A stretch of 64,000 nucleotides of DNA. Source: Trichopria drosophilae (lineage: Eukaryota; Arthropoda; Insecta; Hymenoptera; Diapriidae). Position 1 is the first letter of the stretch; each line of letters begins with the position of its first letter. The translations under genes were made by a program, and so were the position numbers. The stretch lies in NCBI GenBank assembly GCA_030407085.1, contig CM059582.1, positions 72,006,001-72,070,000 of the forward strand, in the 5' to 3' direction. The notes under the pieces were generated by a model that searched no databases, had not been told where the DNA came from, and saw only the letters and a list, made by a program, of their open reading frames with translations. Positions 11,165 through 21,009 of the stretch are shown piece after piece.

Positions 11165-11640
11165 GCGAGTGGGACCCGGAGGGTTTTTTGATCCTACGAC
11201 TTTCCTCGGTTCTCCCTATCATGTTCATAAATGGCGAATTTACTTTCCTCGGTTCTTCTTCGTATGTTGAAAAGATTCAAAGTTACTTCCCTCGGGTCCC
11301 ACTCGCATGTTCAAAAGAGTCGAATTTACTTCCCTCGGTTCTTCCTCGTAGGATCAAAATAGTTAAATTTACTTCCCTCGGGTCCCACTCGCATGTTCAA
11401 AAAAAGTCGAATTTACCTCCCTTGGTTCTTCCTCGTAGGATCGAAAAAGTTTAATTTACTTCCCTCGGGTCCCAATCGCATGTTAAAAAAAGTCGAATTT
11501 ACTTCCCTCGGTTCTTCCCTGTAGGATCAAAAAAGGTAAATTTACTTCCCTCGGGTCCCACTGGCATGTTAAAAAAATTCAAATTTACTTCCCTCGGCTC
11601 TTCCTCGTAGGATCAAATAAGTTAAATTTAGAGGGAAGTA
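11165..11640 (+). repeat. 86-bp minisatellite, left array
   Basis: The unit consists of two related 43-bp halves, one ending TTCTTCCTCGTAGGATCAAAAAA and the other TCCCACTCGCATGTTCAAAAAA, each followed by G-T-AAATTTACTTCCCTCGG. About five and a half units are present. It is in the same orientation as the array at 29965-30300 and probably was continuous with it before the nested insertions. Confidence 0.9.
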
Positions 11641-12300
11641 AATTTACCTAATAAAGAAGTAAGGTTATTAATTAATTTAATTTATTATTTAATTTATTTT
11701 TTTTTTTATTATTTAATTTAGTTATTTTAACTAATAATTATTAAAGGTTATGTAATTTTTTTGTATTCATTCTGAAATTTAAAAAAATAACGATTGACGA
11801 AGCATGTATTGTTTTAATCATAAAGATAATGGCAATTGTATAAGTCAAATCTTATACTCGTTTTTTGAAATCTTTGGTGCAACGAGGAAACGTCTTCTCT
11901 AGTAATAAATATGGGGCATTCTCCGAAGAAAGAGCCACCCTGGAAATTTTTTTTTCCGATTTTTTTAATAATCACATATATTGTTGTATATATCGATCTA
12001 AGATCTTTGGCCGAGTTATAGATTTTTTGCATCATAGGTTGCCATACTGTAAGGGGTCAAAGTTTTATGTAAAAAAAATTTCAAAAATTTATATCTCCGA
12101 ATCGGATCGATGGATTTTCATAAACCAAAGCTCATTTTGTTCAGAATTTCTCGAAGTTTGAAATGAAAAATAGTTGAATATGAAAAAATAAAATTTCGAC
12201 CCAAAAAATGCTTAATAATGTTTTCTTTTTAATTTTTAACCCCCCCCCCCCCTACGATGTTTTTCAAAAGTATCTCAAAATGTTCCTCATTTCATCACCT

Positions 12301-13247
12301 TGTAACGTGCCGCATAGAAACGGACAAGAAGAAATTATGCAATCTCTCAAGTTCAATAATCGGATGTCTTAATTTGAAATTTCAAACCGACGCAGACACT
12401 TTGGCGTCCAATAAAATTGTATCGTCTGTCTCGGCTCGTTGCATTTCTCCTATAAGCTAAGAATTTAATAATTAATGATAACAAGATATTCGACACTTGA
12501 ATGCATCGGTAAAACGACCCCTTTATTTCTTGAGATAAGATTCCCCAGTCCCCAACGAGGGCTGAGAGCTCTGATTGGTCAAAAACCAAGAGCTTCTCAA
12601 TTTCTTTTTAATTGCAAGGCGGGAGTTTCCAATATAAAAACGCGCGAAAAGACGTATAGGCCCTCTTTCGATTCCATCAGCCAACAAGGAACATTAGAAC
12701 AAGAATAGTGAGTATCTCTTTTCTTCAATATATAAAAAAAAAACGGTTTATAACCGAGAAATTAACTGAGATTTATCCCATATTTCCAGTTAATTCTGTT
12801 CTGTGGAAAACTGATTAACTGAGATTTATCCCCTTTTCCAGTTAATTCAGTTCTGTAGAAAACTGATTAACTGAGATTTATCCCCTTTTCCAGTTAATTC
12901 AGTTCTATAGAAAACTGATTAACTGAGATTTATCCCCTTTTCCAGTTAATTCAGTACTCTCTGTAGAGTTAATTAACTTTTCTTAAATAATATTGCGACA
13001 GGGGTTGTAGATATAAAATTAATTAGAAACATAATGTATAATATTTTTATCAAATATATTAATTTGTGTAAGAAGAATTTTTAACCCATTAAGTCCTGAA
13101 TGGACGTTTTTTCACTACAATTTTCAACGGTTGTATTTAGTGTGAAAAAAGGCTCTAAAAAATTTGAAAGAAGACATATCTGACGTAAAATTAACTGAAC
13201 TTTCAGAATCTGTTAATATAATTCTTCCGAGTTATCTAGACGTGACA
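12301..13247 (+). repeat. 5' LTR of the Gypsy element (947 bp)
   Basis: Contains a TATA box (TATAAAAA, 12633-12640), a splice donor-like GTGAGT at 12708, and four 52-bp tandem units from 12761 to about 12957. It matches the 3' LTR closely from its start to 13084. Positions 13085-13217 are then unrelated to the equivalent part of the 3' LTR, and the last 30 bp match again. Confidence 0.9.
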
Positions 13248-13253
13248 TAAAAC

Positions 13254-13269
13254 TGGCGCAGTCGGTAGG
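13254..13269 (+). other. Primer-binding site complementary to tRNA-Ser
   Basis: TGGCGCAGTCGGTAGG begins 6 bp after the 5' LTR. It is the exact complement of the 3' end (with CCA) of insect tRNA-Ser as I know it, the primer used by the 17.6/297 group of Gypsy elements. Confidence 0.8.
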
Positions 13270-14196
13270 ACTTATGGTCGAAGAGCAGGAGAAGATTCTG
13301 TTTTAATTTTCATTTATTTACGCTTTTCAGAAATATATTCTATAATTTCATTCAAAATTTCATGCACAACTATCGCATTATTCATTTATAAAATGCTGTT
13401 GTAACTTTAGAAATACACATAAGTATATAAGAATATGATTTAACCATTAAACTTCTTTTCCTCAGGTATAATAATAATAATTATAACAGTTAAACTGTAA
13501 ACAAATTACAAAATTCTCATATAAATTATAAAGCATTTAGAATTCTCACATTAGAGTATTCAACGTTGAGCTGTCAAAACAAAAATCACGTTAATAATCC
13601 ATGTATTGCATTTTCAATTAATGGCCGGTGTTCCGTTGGAAGCATTTTGATTTCATTATTATTGTTTTCTGCTAGCGTCACTGACCTGTGTCAATACAAG
13701 ATCAGGATACGCCTGTTGCGACGTACGCTAGTCAGTCACGCTTCGGCAACCGTACCTCGCGCGTCTACGACATTTTGATAATAACAGGTGTCTGTAATCG
13801 ATTCGCGTTCGGTTACCTTTGCCTACGGAAACGTCCTTCCACCTTCCTTCAAGACGCATTCATGTATGTGCTCACGCCGCGCCGTTCGAGCGTAATTTGA
13901 GTTGATTAAACTAGCAATCAATAAACGGATCGATATATTACGCCGCGCCGTTACCATCCTACATCCTATATTAATTAAAATTTATAATCAGCCAACAGGA
14001 GCCCACGGCCGCTCTATATAAAAGAACAAACGACAATCGCGCAACGCGATACTCCATTTCGACTTTCCCGCGAATCGTCCGTCATTGTAAATAAATTCAT
14101 TAAAAATCAGTTTTTTTTTATCGCCATATTGGCTTCTTCCCTCGAGCTATAAAGAGTTATCTCACTCAAATTATCGTGACTCGTCTATATTCTACA

Positions 14197-14202
<6 letters not shown>

Positions 14203-14275
<73 letters not shown>
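14203..14275. repeat. (TA)n tract in the Gypsy leader
   Basis: About 70 bp of nearly pure TA in the leader of the 12301-24150 element, between a TATA/polyA-bearing stretch and the hairpin repeats. Confidence 0.9.
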
Positions 14276-14276
<1 letters not shown>

Positions 14277-14359
14277 ATTCTTAAATTCTAAAATTAATAA
14301 CGATTATCGATAGTTGAAATTTTCAACAGTGGTTAAAAAGAAAAAAAAATTGTAATAAT

Positions 14360-14690
14360 AAATCTCGTAAAAAACGGGAAGCCTCGAACAAATTCGGGAA
14401 GATTATTGTCAAAAGAACAATAATATAAATAAAAGAAGAATAAAAATTGTTATATTAAAATAAACCTCGTAAAAAAACGGGAAGCCTCGAACAATTTCGG
14501 GAAGATTATTGTCAAAAGAACAATAATATAAATAAAAGAATTAAACAGTTATATAAATGAGAAAAGTAAAAGAAGAATAAAATTTTTTTATATTAAAATT
14601 TACCTCGTAAGGAAAAACGGGAAGCCTCGAACAAATTCGGGAAGATTATTGACAAAAGAGCAATAATATAAATAAAGATTTCAAAAAAAA
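14360..14690 (+). repeat. Three leader repeats, each with a small hairpin
   Basis: Three copies (about 14364, 14465, 14604) of CTCGTAA-AAACGGGAAGCCTCGAACAA-TTCGGGAAG followed by ATTATTG-tcaaaagaa-CAATAAT, which can form a 7-bp stem in each copy. Located between the primer site and gag, where packaging or dimerisation signals lie in related elements. Confidence 0.75.
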
Positions 14691-15382
14691 AAAATTTTTT
14701 TATTAGAAGAAAACGAACTATCGATAATTAAACTTTTATAGATTTTAACGTTACGTATTTTAGTTCCATTCTGATCAGTCTCGCTTAAGTCTGCGACTTC
14801 TTAATTATTCAGACTAATAACTCATTCTGAGCAACTAAACATTTCTGACAGTGACAGGTTTAATTCGCTAATATTGATATCGATCACCCTATTTTTGTAA
14901 CTCTCGAATACTTTCTTTCTTCAAGAGAATGATTTAAATCTCCAAGAACTCGCGTAACACTCGAAGTAAAACTAGAGATTAAGACATAGACGAAAAGGAA
15001 TCTTATTAGGTTCTGGGCTACCATTAACAAGACAGAATAATTTACATAACGATAATATTGATCCATTCAAAACAAGAGTTCAAATTCCGCGTAGTCTACT
15101 TACACCAAAGCTTGAAAATATTCTAGAAAATATTAGTAGCTCCGATCTAACTCAAGATCAATCTGCATCTATACAGAATCAAATTTAACTCTTTTTCAAC
15201 TTAACACTAGAGCATCACCCTCCGAAACTCTGGATAAAAATTATATACCTAGTGACATTTCCATAACAGAGAACTTTTGCAACAACCTCAGTAATAACTC
15301 TGACATAACAAAATATCCTGAACAGACATTTCATAATCAACTTTTACCATCCCTTAATAACCCTCTAATAACAAAAACAATA

Positions 15383-16210
15383 ATGGCTGCCGCTCACTTA
15401 AAATTACGCGATATGGTGGACACTATACCCTCTTATTCTGGTGCAATTGAAGGTCTTAGTTTTGCCGAATTCGTGAATGCTTGTCGAAACGCTAAAGACA
15501 TGCTACCTGAAAATTCTGAAAGAGCATTGACCAAATTAGTAATATCCCGTATTAAAGGCGAGGCCTACAAAAGTTTGTTAGGCAATAATCCAGATACGAT
15601 AAACGACCTCTTGAAAATTCTGAAGGGTATACATGGTTCTTGTCATTCAACCATATCCTTGTATGGTGAATTAGGTAGATTATATCAAAAATCAAACGAG
15701 AACGTAGTTACTTATCTTAATGGAGCCCGCACAATAGGCTACCAATTAATTGAGTCCCATAAAGGAAACGAAGGTGAAGAATTATCCAGAGCCAAGGTAC
15801 TTGAAATAGAATTAGCTTGCTGCAAAGCTTTCATATTGGGTGTACATACAGAAATACACGCAGTTATGACTGAAAGACTTGATCTAAATAAAGCAGGACC
15901 TGAAGCCGTAGAGATAGAGAACCAATTGCTTCAGAGACGGCGTATAAGTACCTTTAACGATCGCGATTTAGGGAAATGCATCATTTGCGAGGGAATTGAT
16001 CACGAAACAACTTCACGTCCCCTCATTTCAGATCCAAAAATTAAATGTCAGATCTGTAATAGCACTAAACACATCGCTAAAAATTGCGATTATCGGCCCA
16101 AATGTCAAATATGTAATAAGACTGGACACACAGCAAAATTTTGCCAAGAAGCTTCCCAAATCCAATGTCAAAATTGTTCGAAGTTCGGTCATGAACCTTC
16201 TGAGACTTGA
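15383..16210 (+). CDS. gag: Gag polyprotein of the Gypsy element
   Basis: Starts at ATG 15383; 275 codons. Residues 1-190 are an alpha-helical capsid-like region (IPSYSGAIEGLSFAEFVNACR, ISRIKGEAYKSLL, GELGRLYQKSNENVVTYLN), which resembles retrotransposon Gag. Residues 200-275 are nucleocapsid with two complete CX2CX4HX4C knuckles (CQICNSTKHIAKNC and CQICNKTGHTAKFC), flanked by two incomplete ones. The last knuckle (CQNCSKFGHEPSET) stops before its final cysteine because coding sequence is missing, and the frame then ends. The Pol frame overlaps the end in the +1 frame. It would assemble the particle and bind RNA. Confidence 0.85.
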   Translation: MAAAHLKLRDMVDTIPSYSGAIEGLSFAEFVNACRNAKDMLPENSERALTKLVISRIKGEAYKSLLGNNPDTINDLLKILKGIHGSCHSTISLYGELGRLYQKSNENVVTYLNGARTIGYQLIESHKGNEGEELSRAKVLEIELACCKAFILGVHTEIHAVMTERLDLNKAGPEAVEIENQLLQRRRISTFNDRDLGKCIICEGIDHETTSRPLISDPKIKCQICNSTKHIAKNCDYRPKCQICNKTGHTAKFCQEASQIQCQNCSKFGHEPSET

Positions 16211-17606
16211 ACATCTTAACAAAGAAGATCTAGAAGAAATAAAAACTCTCATTCGCGGAAGTACGGATTGTTTTTATCTTCCAGACGAACCCCTCTCAAC
16301 CACTCATTTGACGGAACACGAAATTAATACCACCGATGATAACCCTATATTTACGCGACAATATCGACTCCCTAGAATACTTAAAGACGAATTAAAGATG
16401 CAGGTAGAAGACCTACTGAATAAAAATATCATACAACCATCGCGATCTCCATATAATACTCCTTTATGGATTGTTCCAAAGAAGAAAGATAGTCAAAGGA
16501 ATAAAAAATGGCGACTTGTTTTAGATTTCCGAGCTTTAAATGAAAAAACAATAGGTAACGCCTACCCACTGCCCAATATAAACGAGATTCTCGATCAATT
16601 AGGAGGAGCACGATATTTTTCAACCTTCGACTTAGCATCAGGTTTTCATCAAATCAATGTGAGTGAAAAGGATAGACATAAGACTGCCTTTTCTACCGAA
16701 CATGGACATTGGGCATTTATTCGAATGCCTTTTGAATTACGAAATGCTCCAGCTACTTTTATGAACTTAATGAATGTAGTCCTAACAGGATTACAAGGAG
16801 TCGACCTTTTTGTTTATTTAGATGATATAGTTATTTACGCAAAAACTATATCAGAACATAAAAAAAAATACCTCAATCTAATAAATAAATTGAGAGAAGC
16901 TAACCTGCGTTTACAACCTAATAAATGTGAATTCCTTCGCCACGAAGTGACATATCTCGGTCATCTTATTACGAGAGAAGGGTTAAAACCCGATCCAAAA
17001 AAATTGGAAGCAGTTAAAAACTATCCTCGTCCCAAGAACGTTAAAAATATCCGCGAATTTCTGGGTCTCACTGGTTACTATAGACGATTCATTGATAAAT
17101 ATTCTAATACATCCAAACCCTTAACTAAATTATTACAGAAAGATAACCCTTTTGAATGGGGCGAACCCCAACAAAAAGCATTCGAAATATTAAGAGATAA
17201 ATTATGCGAAGAACCAGTCTTGCAGTATCCTGATTTTAATGAACCGTTTTTACTAACCACAGATGCTAGTAGTTACGCCATCGGTGGCATATTAAGTCAA
17301 GGAAAAATAGGGAAAGACAAACCGTGTCCATACGTTTCTAGGCTATTAAAACATACCGAATTAAATTATTCGACTTACGAAAAGGAAGCGCTAGCAATAG
17401 TATTTTGTGTATTTCATTTTCGGCCTTTCCTTTATGGCCAAAAATTTACTATAGCCACGGATCATAAGCCTGTAGTTTTGATGCGTATGGCAAAAGACCC
17501 TACATCCCGTCTTACAAGATGGAGACTAAAATTGGAAAAATACGAATTTGATATAGTCCATAAGGCAGGAAAAACTAACGTTAACGCTGACGCATTATCG
17601 CGGTAG
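16200..17606 (+). CDS. pol: Pol: reverse transcriptase and RNase H of the Gypsy element
   Basis: Open from the gag overlap (15996) to TAG 17604. Visible in order: LTEHEINTTDDNPIFTRQYRLP, PYNTPLWIVPKK, WRLVLDFRALNE, FSTFDLASGFHQI (motif A Asp), and FVYLDDIVIY (active-site YLDD). Next come the thumb, then RNase H with LTTDASSYAIGGIL, ELNYSTYEKEALAIV and IATDHKPV, ending with a VHKAGKTNVNADALSR block. A glycine of the usual MPFGL motif is Glu (MPFELRNAPATF). There is no protease between nucleocapsid and RT, so the polyprotein could not be cut by its own enzyme. This is otherwise a full-length RT-RH. Confidence 0.9.
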   Translation: MRLEHLNKEDLEEIKTLIRGSTDCFYLPDEPLSTTHLTEHEINTTDDNPIFTRQYRLPRILKDELKMQVEDLLNKNIIQPSRSPYNTPLWIVPKKKDSQRNKKWRLVLDFRALNEKTIGNAYPLPNINEILDQLGGARYFSTFDLASGFHQINVSEKDRHKTAFSTEHGHWAFIRMPFELRNAPATFMNLMNVVLTGLQGVDLFVYLDDIVIYAKTISEHKKKYLNLINKLREANLRLQPNKCEFLRHEVTYLGHLITREGLKPDPKKLEAVKNYPRPKNVKNIREFLGLTGYYRRFIDKYSNTSKPLTKLLQKDNPFEWGEPQQKAFEILRDKLCEEPVLQYPDFNEPFLLTTDASSYAIGGILSQGKIGKDKPCPYVSRLLKHTELNYSTYEKEALAIVFCVFHFRPFLYGQKFTIATDHKPVVLMRMAKDPTSRLTRWRLKLEKYEFDIVHKAGKTNVNADALSR

Positions 17607-17972
17607 CTATAGATAGCTACAGAAATTTTGAAACTGCATGAAAATATACCAGACTACTCACATTGCAATAAGATTATAAATAATACCGCTATGAAAATAA
17701 TGAAAACCATGGGTTGGAAAGGTAAGGGTTTAGGTAAATATGAACAGGGTATCACAGAACCAATTACCGTTACTTATCAATTTAATAAAAAGGGTTTAGG
17801 AATCAATAGCCCACGCGAATTCAATCCAGTCCTTCCTATGGAACTATTCAGACGTTGCACAAGAAATATCAAGCCTTCATCAATGGGTCTACAATATCGC
17901 GAGTGCATAGAAAAACAGAAACTTAAAGACAAACGCTTATTAACAAAAAAAAGGAGCATTGATAGAACCTAA
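17607..17972 (+). pseudogene. G-patch module of pol
   Basis: In frame with pol but separated from it by two stops (TAG 17604 and TAG 17610). The first ATG lies at 17691, so the module was probably read as part of Pol before these stops arose. Residues NTAMKIMKTMGWKGKGLGKYEQG and ITEPITVTYQFNKKGLGI match the G-patch pattern (aromatic-free MGW-GKGLGK, then GLG after a linker), an RNA-binding/helicase-activating domain. It lies between RNase H and integrase. A run of eight A at 17945-17952 then shifts the frame into the following linker. I know of retroviral G-patches after protease, but not at this place. Confidence 0.75.
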
Positions 17973-18760
17973 TATCGAATTAATGGAATCATCACATATT
18001 CAATCTACTAAGTCTAATAATTTACCAACAGAATTAATCAATGAATCCCTTCATCTTGAAATGTTATTTCCGCAAAACCCTGGAGATTTATCGTCAACAC
18101 TCATGGACAGTCTTAACCCTTCTCTACCAACAAACCTTCGTGAAAATGAATTAGAAGTCTCTCGTTCACCAATATCTTCCGATCTTGTCTCTTCTAACAC
18201 AAACGCTGAAAAAAACACAGTACACGATCCAGAAATAATTCCGTCTAAACTTTCAAATTCAGATTCCGACGTAGACATTGCCACACCTGATACTCCACTT
18301 TTAATTAACATTGAACCTGCCAACCCCAAGGATACATTTTCTGTGAATGATTCCAGTGATTCTGATATTGACGAAAACGATGAACCATCCTTAGAACGCT
18401 TGATATTGGGGGAAAATATTTTTGAACATCGCGATAAATTATACATGCGTCAGGACAATTATGCGTTTTTCTTCGACACTCAAGGTCATCCTTTAGATAC
18501 AGAATCAATCCATTTTTCAACAAAATATGATCTAGGCAAATTCGGCCCTGAAGAACCGGGTACAGTGAAAATAGTAAGAACTGGTGCACGTTACTATGTG
18601 GGATTATACCTATGCAATAGTTCGTGGGACTTAAATGCTCCAGAAAATTTTTCGACATTGACCTGTATTCTAAAGAAATTTTTAAAACACTGCAAATCAA
18701 CAATATTTCTACTACTAGCATGCCGAAATTGGATTTTTTAGAAAAGGATAAATGACTAAC
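17959..18760 (+). pseudogene. Acidic linker region of pol between G-patch and integrase
   Basis: The 260-codon frame is Ser/Asp/Glu-rich for its first 150 residues (SSDSDIDENDEPSLERLIL) and looks disordered. About residues 152-220 form a more structured stretch (ENIFEHRDKLYMRQDNYAFF, then KYDLGKFGPEE and ARYYVGLYLC). It continues from the G-patch module after a frameshift at the A-run and leads into the integrase N-terminus. I do not recognise a named domain. Confidence 0.5.
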
Positions 18761-18769
18761 AGTAATAAC

Positions 18770-19887
18770 TAAAATAAAAAACATATTCCACCAAACGCCC
18801 ATAAAAATTTGTATTTGTTTAGGTGTAGTAGAATACCAAGCGATATCTAGAAGACATTCTTTAATTAAAGAAGCACACGACTCTGTAATAGGAGGACACA
18901 AAGGTGTTACAAAAACATATAATAGATTACGAATAAGTTTCTTTTGGGAAAACATGAAAGAAGACATACAAATTTATATACAACAATGTTTACAATGCAA
19001 ATTAAAAAAGTTAACTCGGATTAAAATAAGACAACCTATGGTTATTACGGATACCCCTGGAGCACCTTTCGAAAAGGTAGCGTTAGATATCGTTGGTCCG
19101 TTCCCTATCACAGAGAAAGGAAATCGTTGGATTCTGACTATGCAGTGTTTATTAGCCAAATTCTTAATAGGTGTACCACTACAAGATGCGACAGCAACTA
19201 GTGTTGCTGACGCTTTTCTAAAAAGACTAATTTGTATACATGGTAGCCCTAAGGTGGTCCTGACTGATCAAGGAACCAATTTCTTGTCCAACCTAATGAA
19301 AACATTAACAAAAAAAACTCCACATTAAACAGTTAAAAACTACAGCATTTCATCCACAGACCAACGGTTCCCTTGAAAGAAGCCACATTGTTTTAGAAGA
19401 ATATTTTCGTCAATTTACCTCAAAAGACTACGAATAGGATGAATGGGTTGAACTGGCGATGTTCTCTTATAACACTAGTATACACGAGGGAACGAAAAGA
19501 ACACCATATGAACTTGTATATGCTAGAAACCCCGTATTACCATCAGAAAGATCGCTTCCATACCAGGAACAATTAGAAACTTATGACAATTATCTAATAA
19601 AACTTTTAGCTAGATTAGACACTTTGCATAACGAAGCGCGAGAAAACTTACAGTTTGCTAAAGAAAAGGCAAAATATTATTATGATAAAAAAATAAATCC
19701 AAAAAATTTCTCTCCTGGAAATTATGTCTTCTTAAGAAAAGGCATAAAATCCGGTAAATTAGGAGACCTTACAGACGGTCCCTATCGCATAATCGAAGTA
19801 ATAAACGATAATAATATTAAATTGCAAATTGGTAAGAAGGAAAAGGTCGTATCCGCTGATAGATTAATTTTTTCTGAAATAGAATAA
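18770..19887 (+). pseudogene. Integrase of the Gypsy element
   Basis: The zinc-binding N-terminus appears as HDSVIGGHKGVTKTYNRLR and CLQC (HHCC). The catalytic core shows VALDIVGPFP (first Asp), VVLTDQGTNF (second Asp) and, after a frame change at about 19318, NGSLERSH (Glu). A TAG near 19436 breaks the C-terminal part, which otherwise has NPVLPSERSLPYQ, a coiled segment KEKAKYYYDKKINPKNF and a beta-barrel GPYRIIEVINDNNIKL-type end at TAA 19885-19887. The triad is present but the gene is interrupted at least twice. Confidence 0.85.
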
Positions 19888-19932
19888 TAATTTTTATTAT
19901 AAGTAATCACATGTAATATTTCAACTTTACAG

Positions 19933-20940
19933 TTGAATTCTAATAAAAGCATCATCTATGCTGCCGGGGACGAACCCCGAGCGTCACCTAGAGATGCAAG
20001 GCTGCATCGCTGGGGGGCATCGAATCTTAAAGGAAAATCTCGAGAAATACAAAAATCCGATATTCGAGAAGGAATTATCCGAACTCAGAATTTAGAAAAA
20101 ATGAAGAAAGATAGACGAATTGAAGCCGAGAGTAATTCCGAGATGCGCCCGCGAAAGGGGCCAAAAATTATTTCAAATATTCGCGTAGACACACCTTTTA
20201 TAATAAAATCAGGTCTTAAGTTAAATACGCCCATACCAGTCTATAATGATACAATAGAAGAGCGCGATATCCCTACCAGAGGAGATCTACGGAACAGAGA
20301 AGCTATCATATCTATAGACTTGAAAGAATTCGAAGGGAAAATACAAACAGAACTGTCTGTTTATCCAACAAACCGGATGATTGCCCGTTTAGGAGAAAAT
20401 TGGGAATCTGAATTGGAACCAGAACTCCCATATCAATCAAATGCAGAAATAACCAATCCTCCAATCTCGGAGAGGCCTCCAACTGAGGAAATTTCTGCAG
20501 AAACCGTGTTACAAGTTCAACCGCAGAATCTTGGGAGCTCAGATCTTATTTGTGATAACCAGCAGTCGCCAACCACGGGACCATCCCGAGAGAATAATTC
20601 CGCTGATAGGCGAGATCGCGGAAGCGATTATTTCAATACTCCTAACGACTACAATAATATAATAAATTGCCCAGAAATGGAGACTCGACCTCATTACGTA
20701 GAGAATCAAAAAAACCACAATAAGCGCATGTATGAAATACGAAAAGCAAAAAAACTGTCGCAACCCCAGTCCTATCATATCAACTATAATAAGTATTTGA
20801 ACAACAAGATTTCCTCTATGATTCCTCTTGATAGACCGGTCAATTTTTGTTCTTATTATAGTCTAGATTTAAATCAAATACGGCGCTCGTTAGGCTATTG
20901 CTATTTCTGCTCTCGTTGTGGCACTGATTGTAAACGATAA
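19933..20940 (+). CDS. Extra ORF between pol and env, spliced-looking, unknown function
   Basis: The open frame starts exactly after a splice acceptor (TTCAACTTTACAG|TTG, 19932/19933) and runs 335 codons to TAA 20938-20940. The first ATG is at 20101 (MKKDRRIEAE), leaving about 279 residues. It is highly charged and likely disordered, with a C-terminal cysteine cluster (CYYFC-like: RSLGYCYFCSRCGTDCKR). A donor-like GTGAGT in the 5' LTR (12708) could supply the upstream exon. Its GC-rich first 25 codons (GDEPRASPRDARLHRWG) differ in composition from the rest. I do not know its function; it could be a regulatory or env-leader protein. Confidence 0.5.
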   Translation: MNSNKSIIYAAGDEPRASPRDARLHRWGASNLKGKSREIQKSDIREGIIRTQNLEKMKKDRRIEAESNSEMRPRKGPKIISNIRVDTPFIIKSGLKLNTPIPVYNDTIEERDIPTRGDLRNREAIISIDLKEFEGKIQTELSVYPTNRMIARLGENWESELEPELPYQSNAEITNPPISERPPTEEISAETVLQVQPQNLGSSDLICDNQQSPTTGPSRENNSADRRDRGSDYFNTPNDYNNIINCPEMETRPHYVENQKNHNKRMYEIRKAKKLSQPQSYHINYNKYLNNKISSMIPLDRPVNFCSYYSLDLNQIRRSLGYCYFCSRCGTDCKR

Positions 20941-21009
20941 TCCTATTTCCGTTGTATTTTATTTTATCCGCAGTTTGTGATCAACATCAGAAGAAACCAA
21001 CCCACCAAG

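Noticed and set aside
11165..11640. CRISPR-like array
   Set aside because: Units are contiguous 43/86-bp minisatellite repeats without spacers, in a eukaryotic genome.
18305..18967. 220-codon minus-strand ORF
   Set aside because: Antisense shadow of the Gypsy pol linker; no motif.
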